DNA of 63,578 nt, taken from Acetivibrio ethanolgignens. GTDB lineage: Bacteria > Bacillota > Clostridia > Lachnospirales > Lachnospiraceae. The position numbers and the translations under genes are program-made. Below are positions 52,496 through 61,850 of this stretch, piece by piece; within the stretch, counting starts at the first letter, position 1; each line of letters opens with the position of its first letter. The notes beneath the pieces were generated by a model that was given only the letters and a program-made list of their open reading frames with translations, searched no databases and was not told the origin of the DNA. The DNA lies in the NCBI RefSeq assembly GCF_001461035.1, contig NZ_LNAM01000057.1:1-63578 (forward strand), read 5' to 3'.

Positions 52496-53056
52496 ATGCT
52501 TTGCGATAAGTGTCATAAAAGAGAAGCAAAGGTATACTATACAGAAATCATAAATGGAGAGAAAAAGGAACAGTATCTGTGTGAGGAATGTGCAGCAAAG
52601 TACACCTCCTTTCAGATAGAAAAGGCTTCCTCGGATAGTGGTCTTGGCGGTCTTTTGAGTAGCATTTTAAGTAATTATTATGGAGAAAAGTCAAAGGCTC
52701 CGGCATCGAAAGAGGCTACGATGGTGTGCAAATCCTGTGGCATTACCTATCAGGAGGTATTGGAGGCAGGAAAGCTTGGCTGTGCAGACTGTTATAAAAG
52801 CTTTGGGGAGATGATTGAGAGAACCCTGCGTCAGATACAGGGGGCAGACACTCATATCGGTAAGTCTCCGACAGCCTTTTGCGGTGAAGTGAAGAAGGAA
52901 AAGAGGATAAAAAAAGAGCCTCCAAAGAAAGAACCGGATATGCTGGAAAAGCTTTCTTTCCAGCTGCAGCAGGCCATTGAACGAGAAGAATTTGAGGAGG
53001 CTGCAAGGCTCAGAGATGAGATTCGGGCATTAAAAAAGGAGGTAAGGGATGCTTAA
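52496..53056 (+). CDS. mcsA: McsA, activator of protein-arginine kinase
   Basis: A 186-residue zinc protein that activates McsB. Two CxxC pairs at the N-terminus (CDKCHKREAKVYYTE, CEEC) and two more (CKSCGITY, CADC) bind zinc; the C-terminal UVR motif LQQAIEREEFEEAARLRDEI is clear at about 152-172. ATG at 52496 chosen: GGAGG (52484-52488) is 7 bases away, while the ATG at 52490 is too close to it. It overlaps mcsB by 8 bases. Confidence 0.9.
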   Translation: MLCDKCHKREAKVYYTEIINGEKKEQYLCEECAAKYTSFQIEKASSDSGLGGLLSSILSNYYGEKSKAPASKEATMVCKSCGITYQEVLEAGKLGCADCYKSFGEMIERTLRQIQGADTHIGKSPTAFCGEVKKEKRIKKEPPKKEPDMLEKLSFQLQQAIEREEFEEAARLRDEIRALKKEVRDA

Positions 53057-54080
53057 ATGGTATGACGAAAATGGTGAATTTACCGATGTTGTGATATCCA
53101 GCCGCGTCAGGCTGGCAAGAAACTTAAAGAAGTATCCTTTTTCTACCCGTTTATCCCAGGAGGGAGCAAAGGCTTTAGTAGAAGAGGTAAGTGGAAAGCT
53201 AAAGGATGCAAAAGGTGAGGATGGCACTCTTTTAGCCTGCAGCTTGGATACAATGGATGATGTAGAAAGAACAGCGATGGTAGAGAGGCATATTTTAAGT
53301 CCGATGCTTGCAGAAAAAAAGCAGTCAGCGGGACTTTTGATGTCGGAAAATGAGGCTATCTGTGTTTTAATAAATGAAGAGGACCATCTGCGGATTCAGG
53401 GAATGGCCGGTGGTATGAACATACAAAAGGCCTTTGAGAGAGCTAACCGCATTGATGATATGGCAGAGAAAGCAATGGAATTTGCCTATGATGAAAAATA
53501 TGGATATCTTACCTCCTGCCCGACCAATGTAGGAACCGGAATGAGGGCTTCCTATATGATGTTTTTGCCAGCATTGGGAGCGGCAGGTAAGATTAACCGT
53601 CTGGCTGATGAGGTCGGAAAGTATGGAGCTGCACTCAGAGGTATGTATGGTGAGGGTACCGAAGGTACCGCTAATATTTATCAGATATCGAACCAGAAGA
53701 CATTAGGAAGCTCCGAGGAGGATATTATAGAAAATCTCAATAATATTGCTCTGCAGGTGATACTTCAGGAGCGAAAACGGAGAGAATATGTACTGATGAA
53801 TAATTTTGAGGTTATTGAAGATCAGATTTACCGCTCCTATGGAGTACTAAAATATACGCGGCAGATTGGAGCAAAGGATGCCATGACTCTTCTGGCACAG
53901 ATAAAGCTGGGCTTTGATACCGGTATTTTAAAGAGTAATGAGCCGGTTAATATTTTCCGTATGATGATGGATATTCAGCCATCGAACCTGCAGTGCCGTC
54001 TGGGGAAAAATACAGGCAGCATGAAACGGGATAAGGCGAGGGCGGCATATTTGAACCAGAACCTGCCTAAGCTGTTATAA
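53049..54080 (+). CDS. mcsB: Protein-arginine kinase McsB
   Basis: Phosphorylates arginine on misfolded proteins, marking them for ClpCP. 343 residues of the phosphagen kinase fold: SSRVRLARNLKKYPF at the start, LTSCPTNVGTGMRASYMMFL (nucleotide-binding/catalytic block) and the conserved GEGTEGTANIYQISNQ loop. It overlaps mcsA by 8 bases and is followed by clpC after 19 bases. Confidence 0.95.
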   Translation: MLKWYDENGEFTDVVISSRVRLARNLKKYPFSTRLSQEGAKALVEEVSGKLKDAKGEDGTLLACSLDTMDDVERTAMVERHILSPMLAEKKQSAGLLMSENEAICVLINEEDHLRIQGMAGGMNIQKAFERANRIDDMAEKAMEFAYDEKYGYLTSCPTNVGTGMRASYMMFLPALGAAGKINRLADEVGKYGAALRGMYGEGTEGTANIYQISNQKTLGSSEEDIIENLNNIALQVILQERKRREYVLMNNFEVIEDQIYRSYGVLKYTRQIGAKDAMTLLAQIKLGFDTGILKSNEPVNIFRMMMDIQPSNLQCRLGKNTGSMKRDKARAAYLNQNLPKLL

Positions 54081-54099
54081 ATAATAGGAGGACAAAACA

Positions 54100-56547
54100 G
54101 TGTTTGAAAATTTTACAGATAATGCAAAAGAAGCTGTGGAAAATGCTACAATGATTGCATATGAGCTTTCCCACAACTATGTAGGCACAGAACATCTTTT
54201 GATCGGTCTTTTGTCTTCACCAGGAGTGGCTTCCAGAGTCCTGGAGGAAAATGGTGTAGAAAAGGAACGTCTTTTGGAGCTGATTCAGCAGTTGATTGCT
54301 CCGAATACCAATGTTGGAACTGCAGAAAGAGATAATTTTACACCACGCTCCCAGCGGATTCTGGGACAGAGCTACCGGGAGGCAAAGCGTCTCGGCTCTG
54401 GTATGGTGGGTACAGAGCATCTTTTAATTGCCCTGATTAAAGAGCAGGACTGCATTGCGGTACGGCTTTTGAATACGCTGGGGGTTAATGTACAGAAGCT
54501 TTATGTAGATTTGATGACAGCAGTCGGACAGGATGTTGGAGCTGCGAAAAACGAATATATGGCAAATAAGGGTAAGGGAAAAGGAAGGTCCAATACACCT
54601 ACCCTGGATCAGTACAGCCGGGATTTAACTGCTCTTGCAAAAGAAGGGAAACTGGACCCGGTTATTGGACGGGAAAACGAAATACAGAGAGTTGTCCAGA
54701 TACTAAGCCGGCGGACGAAAAACAATCCATGTCTGGTCGGTGAGCCGGGGGTTGGAAAAACGGCAATCGCAGAAGGACTTGCCAGCCGTATCGTAGAAGG
54801 TAATATCCCGGATACGATTAGGGATAAGAGGCTTTTGACCTTGGATTTATCCGGTATGGTAGCAGGCTCTAAGTATCGTGGTGAGTTTGAAGAGAGGATT
54901 AAAAGGGTTATCAGCGAGGTTACGAATGATGGCAATGTGCTTCTCTTTATTGACGAGCTGCATACAATTATTGGTGCCGGTGGTGCTGAGGGGGCTATCG
55001 ATGCCTCCAATATTTTGAAACCATCTCTGGCCAGAGGTGAGATTCAGCTGATTGGAGCAACGACAAGAGAAGAATACCGTAAATACATTGAAAAGGATGC
55101 CGCTCTGGAGCGAAGATTCCAGCCGGTATCTGTAGAGGAGCCTTCGGAAGAGGAAACGGTACTGATTCTTAAGGGCCTTAGAGAAAGCTATGAAAATCAT
55201 CATAAAGTAACGATTACAGATGATGCTCTGACAGCTGCGGCTAAAATGTCTGCCCGTTATATCAATGACCGTTATCTGCCGGATAAGGCCATTGATCTGA
55301 TTGATGAAGCAGCCTCTAAGCTACGTCTGTCAACCTATACCGTATCTCCAAAGATAAAGGAGTTAGAAGAGTTAAATGCCCAGCTGGAGAAGGAAAAGGA
55401 AGAAGCAATTAAGACTGAGGCCTATGAGGAAGCAGGCGAGCTTAAAAAGAAGCAGCTACAGAACCTTGAAAAAATTGAGAAAATGAAGGCGAAGGATGAA
55501 AAGGAGAAAAGGGAAAAGATTCTCTATGTGACAGAGAATGAAATTGCAGATATTATTTCTTCCTGGACAAAGATACCGGTAAAGAAGCTGGCAGAAGAAG
55601 AGAGCGAGCGGCTGATGAAGCTGGAGAGGATTCTTCATGAGCGTGTTGTAGGTCAGGAGGAGGCTGTAACGGCTGTTGCGAAGGCTATCCGCCGGGGACG
55701 TGTAGGCCTTAAGGATCCGAACCGTCCGATTGGCTCCTTTTTATTCCTGGGACCAACAGGCGTTGGTAAAACCGAGCTTTGCAAGGCTCTGGCAGAGGCA
55801 ATGTTTGGCAGTGAAAATGCAATGATTCGTGTTGATATGTCCGAATATATGGAAAAGCACAGCGTTTCTAAGCTGATTGGGTCCCCTCCTGGATATGTGG
55901 GCTATGATGAAGGTGGGCAGCTGAGTGAAAAGGTAAGGCGGAACCCATATTCCGTGATTCTTTTTGATGAGATTGAGAAGGCACACCCGGATGTATTCAA
56001 CATTCTTCTGCAGGTACTGGATGACGGACACATTACCGATGCCCAGGGACGACAGGTCAGCTTTAAAAATACAATTATCATCATGACCTCTAATGCAGGT
56101 GCTGAGAGAATTATTTCACCAAAGACGATGGGCTTTGCCTCAGCAGTTGATATGGAGGCTGATTACAAAAAGATGAAGGAAAGCGTTATGGAAGAGGTAA
56201 AGCGGCTCTTTAAGCCGGAGTTTATCAACCGTATTGATGAAATTATGGTATTCCATCCGCTGACGAAGGAAAACATCCGTGAAATCGTAAGCATTATGCT
56301 GAAAAATATCAGTAAGAGAACCCAGAGTCAGATGAATATTACCCTGAAACCGACGGCTGGAACCATTGACTATCTGGTAGAGAAGGGATACGACCAGAAG
56401 TACGGTGCAAGACCACTTAGGAGAGCAATCCAGACTCAGATAGAGGATAAGCTGGCCGAGGCCGTTTTGGAAGGAAATGTAAAATCAGGAGATACAGTTT
56501 CTGTACGATTAAAAGGAAAAGAAATTGTATTTTCAATTAAAGAGTAG
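54100..56547 (+). CDS. clpC: ATP-dependent Clp protease ATP-binding subunit ClpC
   Basis: Hsp100 unfoldase feeding ClpP, 815 residues. N-terminal Clp repeats (about 1-145), first AAA+ module with GEPGVGKTA and LFIDELHTIIGAG, the middle coiled coil carrying a UVR-like segment (EEAIKTEAYEEAGELKKKQL), second AAA+ module with GPTGVGKTE and VILFDEIEKAHPDV, and the D2 C-terminal domain. GTG start at 54100 with TAGGAGGA upstream. Works with McsA/McsB in arginine-phosphate dependent degradation. Confidence 0.97.
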   Translation: MFENFTDNAKEAVENATMIAYELSHNYVGTEHLLIGLLSSPGVASRVLEENGVEKERLLELIQQLIAPNTNVGTAERDNFTPRSQRILGQSYREAKRLGSGMVGTEHLLIALIKEQDCIAVRLLNTLGVNVQKLYVDLMTAVGQDVGAAKNEYMANKGKGKGRSNTPTLDQYSRDLTALAKEGKLDPVIGRENEIQRVVQILSRRTKNNPCLVGEPGVGKTAIAEGLASRIVEGNIPDTIRDKRLLTLDLSGMVAGSKYRGEFEERIKRVISEVTNDGNVLLFIDELHTIIGAGGAEGAIDASNILKPSLARGEIQLIGATTREEYRKYIEKDAALERRFQPVSVEEPSEEETVLILKGLRESYENHHKVTITDDALTAAAKMSARYINDRYLPDKAIDLIDEAASKLRLSTYTVSPKIKELEELNAQLEKEKEEAIKTEAYEEAGELKKKQLQNLEKIEKMKAKDEKEKREKILYVTENEIADIISSWTKIPVKKLAEEESERLMKLERILHERVVGQEEAVTAVAKAIRRGRVGLKDPNRPIGSFLFLGPTGVGKTELCKALAEAMFGSENAMIRVDMSEYMEKHSVSKLIGSPPGYVGYDEGGQLSEKVRRNPYSVILFDEIEKAHPDVFNILLQVLDDGHITDAQGRQVSFKNTIIIMTSNAGAERIISPKTMGFASAVDMEADYKKMKESVMEEVKRLFKPEFINRIDEIMVFHPLTKENIREIVSIMLKNISKRTQSQMNITLKPTAGTIDYLVEKGYDQKYGARPLRRAIQTQIEDKLAEAVLEGNVKSGDTVSVRLKGKEIVFSIKE

Positions 56548-56598
56548 TATAATAAAGTATCAAAAACACAAAAGCACAGTAATAGGAGGATAAAAGTA

Positions 56599-57018
56599 AT
56601 GGCAGTAGTAGAAGGACTGATTCGCAAGGAGGATAACCAGACATTAAGCTTTGGAGATTATACATTAACCACAAAAACCAAGCTTTCTGATTTTGAGTTT
56701 GAGGGAGACTTGTATAAAATCAAGACTTACGATGAAATTACAAAGCTTGAAAAGAATGGAATGTTTGTTTATGAATCTGTTCCTGGAACCAGCGTTTTTA
56801 ATTTTAAGCAGACAGAGGAGGAAACCACATTTACCGTAGAGGGAAAAGAGGATGCACAGATTACTCTGGAGCTGGAGCCTGAGCAGGAGTTTGAGACCTT
56901 TGTGAATGGAGAAAGCATGGGTATTATGAAAACCAATCTTGGCGGTAAGCTTATGCTGAGTGCTTCCCTGGAGGAGAATACAGCTGTTATCATGAAGGTA
57001 GTTAAAGTAAATGGCTAA
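56599..57018 (+). CDS. Small acidic protein of unknown function between clpC and radA
   Basis: A 139-residue soluble protein, rich in Glu and Thr, mostly predicted beta-strands (TLSFGDYTLTTKTKLSDFEF, then EETTFTVEGKEDAQITLELE). No Cys, no signal peptide, no membrane segment. ATG with AGGAGG upstream. Its stop overlaps radA by 8 bases (ATGGCTAA), so it is translationally tied to radA and likely belongs to the stress operon. I do not recognise a family with known function. Confidence 0.75.
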   Translation: MAVVEGLIRKEDNQTLSFGDYTLTTKTKLSDFEFEGDLYKIKTYDEITKLEKNGMFVYESVPGTSVFNFKQTEEETTFTVEGKEDAQITLELEPEQEFETFVNGESMGIMKTNLGGKLMLSASLEENTAVIMKVVKVNG

Positions 57019-58393
57019 AGTAAAGCAGATATTTTTTTGCAGGGAGTGCGGGTACGAATCCAGTAAGTGGCTGGGACAGTGCCCGGGCTGCCGGCAGTGG
57101 GATACTTTTGTGGAGGAGCCAGTGTCAGCGAGGACAGGAAGCTCAGCAAAAAATGGAATGACAAAAAATGGAATTTCAGCCGGAGGTCGCAGGCCGGAGC
57201 CTTTGTCCAATGTGGATATGAAGGAAAGTCCGCGGATGCTTACCGGAATCGGTGAGCTTGACCGGGTACTGGGCGGTGGTATTGTTGTAGGTGGTCTGGT
57301 GCTGGTAGGAGGAGATCCGGGAATTGGAAAATCTACACTTCTTTTACAGATGTGCAGACAGCTTGCTGCTAACCAGATAAAAGTATTATATATCTCAGGA
57401 GAAGAGTCTCTACAGCAGATTAAAATGCGTGCGGAGCGTTTAGGGGGCTTTAGCGGCGAACTTTTTTTATTTAGTGAAACGAATCTTGATATTATTGAAG
57501 AGACGATTAAAGAGCAAAAGCCTTCTGTAGTAATTATAGACTCGATTCAGACCATGTTCCGTGAGGATATTTCATCTGCACCGGGAAGTGTAAGTCAGGT
57601 ACGGGAAACTACAGCGACCCTGTTGCAGCTGTCTAAAAATTTTGGGATTTCTATTTTCATTGTTGGTCATGTAACTAAGGAAGGTACTGTGGCGGGGCCG
57701 AGAGTACTGGAGCATATGGTTGATACTGTACTGTATTTTGAAGGCGATAGCGGAGCTGTATACCGAATACTTCGGGCAGTGAAAAACCGTTTTGGTTCTA
57801 CCAATGAAATCGGAGTTTTTGAAATGAAAGGGAATGGACTCTGGGAGGTCACAAATCCTTCAGAGTATATGCTTCAGGGAAGACCGGAAAAGGAAGCCGG
57901 CTCCGTGATTTCCTGCTCTGTCGAAGGAACTCGGCCGATTTTAATAGAGGTACAGGCACTTATCTGCCGGACCAGCTTCAACTTTCCAAGGAGAACTGCT
58001 GCCGGAGCAGATTATAATCGTGTAAATCTTTTGATGGCAGTAGTTGAAAAACGTCTGGGAATATCTATGGGAGACTGTGATGCCTATATTAATGTTGCCG
58101 GTGGTATGCGGATTAATGAGCCTGCCCTTGATTTGGCTTTGATTGCAGCGATTATTTCCAGTTATCGGAACCAGCCTCTTGGCAATCATGTGATTGCTTT
58201 TGGCGAGGTTGGACTGACCGGTGAGGTAAGGGCAGTAAGCCAGGCAGAGCAGCGGGTAGCCGAGGCAGCGAAGCTGGGCTATGAAACCTGTATTCTTCCA
58301 GCGGTTAATGCTGCATCTCTGGAAAAGGATTGGCATGGGAAAATCCAGCTGGCTGGTATAAGGAACATAAGAGAACTGCTTAATTATATTTAA
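57011..58393 (+). CDS. radA: DNA repair protein RadA (Sms)
   Basis: A 460-residue RecA-like protein that helps process recombination intermediates. N-terminal zinc finger (CRECGYESSKWLGQCPGC), Walker A GGDPGIGKST at about 96-105, the RadA-specific KNRFGSTNEIGVFEM motif at about 257, and a Lon-type C-terminal domain (about 280-455, with VNVAGGMRINEPALDLA). It is the usual neighbour of clpC in Firmicutes. Confidence 0.96.
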   Translation: MAKVKQIFFCRECGYESSKWLGQCPGCRQWDTFVEEPVSARTGSSAKNGMTKNGISAGGRRPEPLSNVDMKESPRMLTGIGELDRVLGGGIVVGGLVLVGGDPGIGKSTLLLQMCRQLAANQIKVLYISGEESLQQIKMRAERLGGFSGELFLFSETNLDIIEETIKEQKPSVVIIDSIQTMFREDISSAPGSVSQVRETTATLLQLSKNFGISIFIVGHVTKEGTVAGPRVLEHMVDTVLYFEGDSGAVYRILRAVKNRFGSTNEIGVFEMKGNGLWEVTNPSEYMLQGRPEKEAGSVISCSVEGTRPILIEVQALICRTSFNFPRRTAAGADYNRVNLLMAVVEKRLGISMGDCDAYINVAGGMRINEPALDLALIAAIISSYRNQPLGNHVIAFGEVGLTGEVRAVSQAEQRVAEAAKLGYETCILPAVNAASLEKDWHGKIQLAGIRNIRELLNYI

Positions 58394-58407
58394 GAGAGGG
58401 GATACAG

Positions 58408-58734
58408 ATGTCGCAGGAATTAAAAGAAAGTACGCAAAAGACCCTGGAACGGTTTCGTAGGGAGCAGGAGCAGCTTGAGAAGCTCGCTTTTGATACCTTG
58501 AACCTTTCGGATACTATATGCAATACTGTGAAAAGGGCGATAGCCTTTCTTGAACAGGAAGAAAAAGAAAAGGCACTCCTGGATACCAGGGAATGCCTTA
58601 TGTCGGTACTGGAACAGGCTGCTATATTAAATGAAACCAGTCACATCAGTGAAGCAGCCTTTGCAGACCAGATTCAGAATCTGGAGGCCATTCAGATGGC
58701 AGTTGATTTTCTATGCTGTGAATGGGAGAATTAG
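58408..58734 (+). CDS. Small helical protein of unknown function after radA
   Basis: A 108-residue, highly charged, predicted all-helical cytoplasmic protein (ESTQKTLERFRREQEQLEKL near the start). The ATG is preceded by GAGAGGGG and lies 14 bases after radA, so it probably ends the stress operon. It ends 4 bases before the stop of a convergent gene. No family recognised. Confidence 0.6.
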   Translation: MSQELKESTQKTLERFRREQEQLEKLAFDTLNLSDTICNTVKRAIAFLEQEEKEKALLDTRECLMSVLEQAAILNETSHISEAAFADQIQNLEAIQMAVDFLCCEWEN

Positions 58735-58738
58735 GCTA

Positions 58739-59299
58739 TTATAAAAGGCTTGCCAGCAGCTGTTGGGTTGTAGGATAATAAAGAGATGGAAGCTGCTGAT
58801 TTCTGGAACCATAGTTTTTTAAAGCAAATAAAGCACAAATATCTTCATATGTCTGGCGGGAATATTTACATTGGAATATTCTCGCTATTTTATTGAAGGA
58901 AATTGGCGGAATACTATAACCCCAGGACGAAATGCCATCTAAGGCCTCCAGGCGGTTCAAAGAGGACGGAGTAATGGTATAGGATTTTCCATTGTCCCTA
59001 TTGGTAGCAGTTAAAATAACAAACTGTGTTTCCGGATCCAAATGGAAGGAAAGCTCGCAAAGCTGAGAGGAATCGTCACGAATACCCAAATCCTTTAAGA
59101 TATTCAGCTTGATGTGAATAGAATCTAATTCATCCAGGCGAACGGTGGATAAATCATCATGCCGGATAATGCGAATTAGTTTGTCAATACTGTCCTGGTT
59201 TAAAACGTCGCTATCAAACTCTTCCCTGCTTTTTGATAGAAAGTCTACCAGAGTATCAATTTCCTGCTGGTTTAATAAAGAAAAATTAGTATCATTCAT
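58739..59299 (-). CDS. Unknown protein co-oriented with a c-di-GMP phosphodiesterase
   Basis: A 186-residue soluble protein without signal peptide or membrane segment. The N-terminal half is helical (LLNQQEIDTLVDFLSKSREE), the middle looks beta-rich (QFVILTATNRDNGKSYTITP), and the end is rich in Tyr and Gln. It begins 11 bases after the EAL-domain gene and is read in the same direction with GGAGGC upstream, so it is probably translated from the same mRNA. No family recognised; a partner or effector of the signalling protein is an inference from position. Confidence 0.65.
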   Translation of the reverse strand: MNDTNFSLLNQQEIDTLVDFLSKSREEFDSDVLNQDSIDKLIRIIRHDDLSTVRLDELDSIHIKLNILKDLGIRDDSSQLCELSFHLDPETQFVILTATNRDNGKSYTITPSSLNRLEALDGISSWGYSIPPISFNKIARIFQCKYSRQTYEDICALFALKNYGSRNQQLPSLYYPTTQQLLASLL

Positions 59300-59310
59300 A
59301 AAAATGCCTC

Positions 59311-61710
59311 CTATTTTGTAAATTTAGCAAATTCTTCAAAAGAAGAAATATCAACAGGTTTAGAATAGTAGTAGCCCTGGGCAACAGAGCAACCGGAAGC
59401 AAAAAGAAAATCAGCCTGCTCACCGGTTTCCACGCCTTCCGCAACAATCTGCATCTTTAACTGTCTGAGCATAGAAATCGTATTGCGGATGATAACACGG
59501 CCATTTTCCGAAGAAGTACTTTCATTTAAGAACTCCCGGTCAATTTTAATAACATCTACCGGGCTGTTTTTTAACATATTAAGAGAGGAGTAGCCTGAAC
59601 CAAAATCATCCATGGATAATGTAAAGCCCTGCTTTCTAAGCTGCTCCATAATCTGATATAAAGTGTCCAGATTACTTACAAAAGCACTTTCTGTAAATTC
59701 AAGCTCCAGCATCTCTAAAGGAATATCATATTTATGTACAAGGTTTGTAATCTTATCACAAAGCTCCGGAACAAAAATATGTACCCTGGAAATATTAACG
59801 GAAATAGGAATCAAAGGGTAGCCTCGATCCTTCCAGCTGCGAATGACCTTACAGGCTTCTTCCCAGACATATTCATCAAGCTTAACAATAAAACCATTTT
59901 TTTCAAAAAGAGGAATGAACAAATCCGGATGAATAATGCCCTTCTCAGGATGAAACCAGCGAACCAGGGCTTCAGCACCAACAACTTCGGAGGTACCAAT
60001 ATTACATTTTGGCTGCAAATAAATGGAAAACTGTCCATTTTCAAGAGCACCAGCCATTTCATTTTCGATACGGCTTTCTATCAAAAGCTGTTCACGCATT
60101 GCATTGTTGTAGAATGCATAATTGGTCAGATTGCTTCCTTTGACTGTACTTAATGCCATACCTGACCAGTCTAGTAAGGTGCTCAAAGAGGTTTCTGAAT
60201 CGGCCAGGCAGACTCCAAAATATGGTGTCAGGTTAAAATTAATCGGAAAAGCTTCTACATGATAGGTAATCCGGTGAATCAGATCCAAAATCTCATCCTC
60301 TGAACTATGTTTTGTGCAGATGCAGAAAACATCACCCATAAGGCGGCCATATCCATCTTCTGAGGAAACTTGGTCATGGAGAAAAGAAGCAATAAAGCGA
60401 AGCAACTCGTCGCCCCTGCTAGAGCCAAACATATCATTGACCATCTTAAAACGGGCGATATCAAAGCGAATCAAAGCGTATTGACAGTCAGGATTTGAAC
60501 TAATCAGATGCTTTGCCCGGGAGGAAAATGCAAATTCATTATAGATACCGGTCAAAGGGTCAAAAATAGCACGGCTTTGCAGGGTCTGAATGGTTGTATC
60601 CGTAGCCTCTGCCAGCTGTCCCACCTCGTCCTTAGAAGCAGAAGCCAGGTGTACCGAATAATTTCCCTTAGCAAGCTCCTTTGTGGCAATGGTAATCTTC
60701 TCTAAAGGCTGGGTTATCAGCCTGGAAATTGTCGAGATAATAATGGTGAATAGCAATATGCTTAAAATAAAAATAGCAATAATCTGTAAAATTAGAGGAA
60801 GAATCCTCGTTATGACATAGGAACGCTCGGCTACAGCTACCATAATCCAGTCTGTACCACGTACTGCAGTGGCATATCCTAAATAATGATTTTTATCCTT
60901 TTCATAACGGAAAAGGCCGTAAATTTCATTATCTGTGTCAGAGCCTTCTAGACGTTGTACCAGACCATTTGCTTCCGGTGCCGGCTGCAAAAGAAGCTCC
61001 TTGTTTGGATTTGAGACAAAATTTTTATTGGAATCAATCACCATGGTAACAGAATTAATTTCTGTGGTACTGGACTCAACAATATCGTGAATAGAACTAA
61101 GACGAAGGTTTAGTGCTAAAACACCAAGGGTTCTTTGGCTGACAGTATCTGTGATCGGAATAACAACAGCAGCAACCGGCTCATCATTGTACAGGCTGAT
61201 AAAGGGATCAGAAATAAATGCCTTTTTGCTGGTCAAAGCCTCATCGTACCATGGACGTTCAGAAATATGCCACTGGGTTCCACTTCTAGCCCAGTCGGAG
61301 GCTGTATTGCCAAGACCGATTCCACTGTCAAAATCAGCAATCCATACCATATTGATACTTTCTGAATCAACAGAATAAATATTATCCAGCATATCTATAA
61401 GCTGATAATAGTAAGGATTTGTTTTAGGATTATTGCCGAAGGTAAGTGTCTTCATATAACGCTCCAAAGTATAGGAGGCACTTTCGCTGGAAACGGTTAC
61501 CATATATTTTGAAAAATAGGAAGAAAGACGGTCACAACTAGAGGTTGCTTCCGTACGTAGCTGCTGCAAGGATAACTGTGTCATAGCATTGGTAATAGCC
61601 CAGATACTAGTACTTGCAACCAGAATAAGAATAACAAGCATCGGTGTAATGGTGCAAATCAGAAGCTTGGTATTTAACTTTTTAATATTATTGAAGTAGC
61701 GTTTAATCAT
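59311..61710 (-). CDS. Membrane sensor cyclic-di-GMP phosphodiesterase with degenerate GGDEF domain
   Basis: A 799-residue protein. Two membrane segments (about 15-37 and 297-325) flank an extracellular Cache-like sensor; a HAMP linker (KELAKGNYSVHLASASKDEV) leads to a GGDEF domain (about 390-545) and an EAL domain (about 555-795). The GGDEF site reads RLMGDVF, so cyclase activity is probably lost. The EAL domain keeps EALVRW, ELEFTES, DDFGSGYSS, VIKIDREFL, EGVET and QGYYYSKP, so it should hydrolyse c-di-GMP, perhaps under allosteric control by the GGDEF half. Its signal is unknown. Confidence 0.92.
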   Translation of the reverse strand: MIKRYFNNIKKLNTKLLICTITPMLVILILVASTSIWAITNAMTQLSLQQLRTEATSSCDRLSSYFSKYMVTVSSESASYTLERYMKTLTFGNNPKTNPYYYQLIDMLDNIYSVDSESINMVWIADFDSGIGLGNTASDWARSGTQWHISERPWYDEALTSKKAFISDPFISLYNDEPVAAVVIPITDTVSQRTLGVLALNLRLSSIHDIVESSTTEINSVTMVIDSNKNFVSNPNKELLLQPAPEANGLVQRLEGSDTDNEIYGLFRYEKDKNHYLGYATAVRGTDWIMVAVAERSYVITRILPLILQIIAIFILSILLFTIIISTISRLITQPLEKITIATKELAKGNYSVHLASASKDEVGQLAEATDTTIQTLQSRAIFDPLTGIYNEFAFSSRAKHLISSNPDCQYALIRFDIARFKMVNDMFGSSRGDELLRFIASFLHDQVSSEDGYGRLMGDVFCICTKHSSEDEILDLIHRITYHVEAFPINFNLTPYFGVCLADSETSLSTLLDWSGMALSTVKGSNLTNYAFYNNAMREQLLIESRIENEMAGALENGQFSIYLQPKCNIGTSEVVGAEALVRWFHPEKGIIHPDLFIPLFEKNGFIVKLDEYVWEEACKVIRSWKDRGYPLIPISVNISRVHIFVPELCDKITNLVHKYDIPLEMLELEFTESAFVSNLDTLYQIMEQLRKQGFTLSMDDFGSGYSSLNMLKNSPVDVIKIDREFLNESTSSENGRVIIRNTISMLRQLKMQIVAEGVETGEQADFLFASGCSVAQGYYYSKPVDISSFEEFAKFTK

Positions 61711-61789
61711 AGGTATGAAATCCTTTCCAATAGGTATCTATATTTTACCACTATTTTGGAATTTGGTAAATAAAAAGTTGCAGTTATGG

Positions 61790-61818
61790 TTGCGAAAAAG
61801 GAAATTAATAATTATAAT
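61790..61818 (+). promoter_or_regulatory. Promoter of the LacI-family gene and xpt
   Basis: TTGCGA (61790-61795), 17-base spacer, consensus TATAAT (61813-61818), 32 bases before the ATG. Confidence 0.7.
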
Positions 61819-61850
61819 AACAGATAGGAAGATAAGATGAGGAAAAGGAA

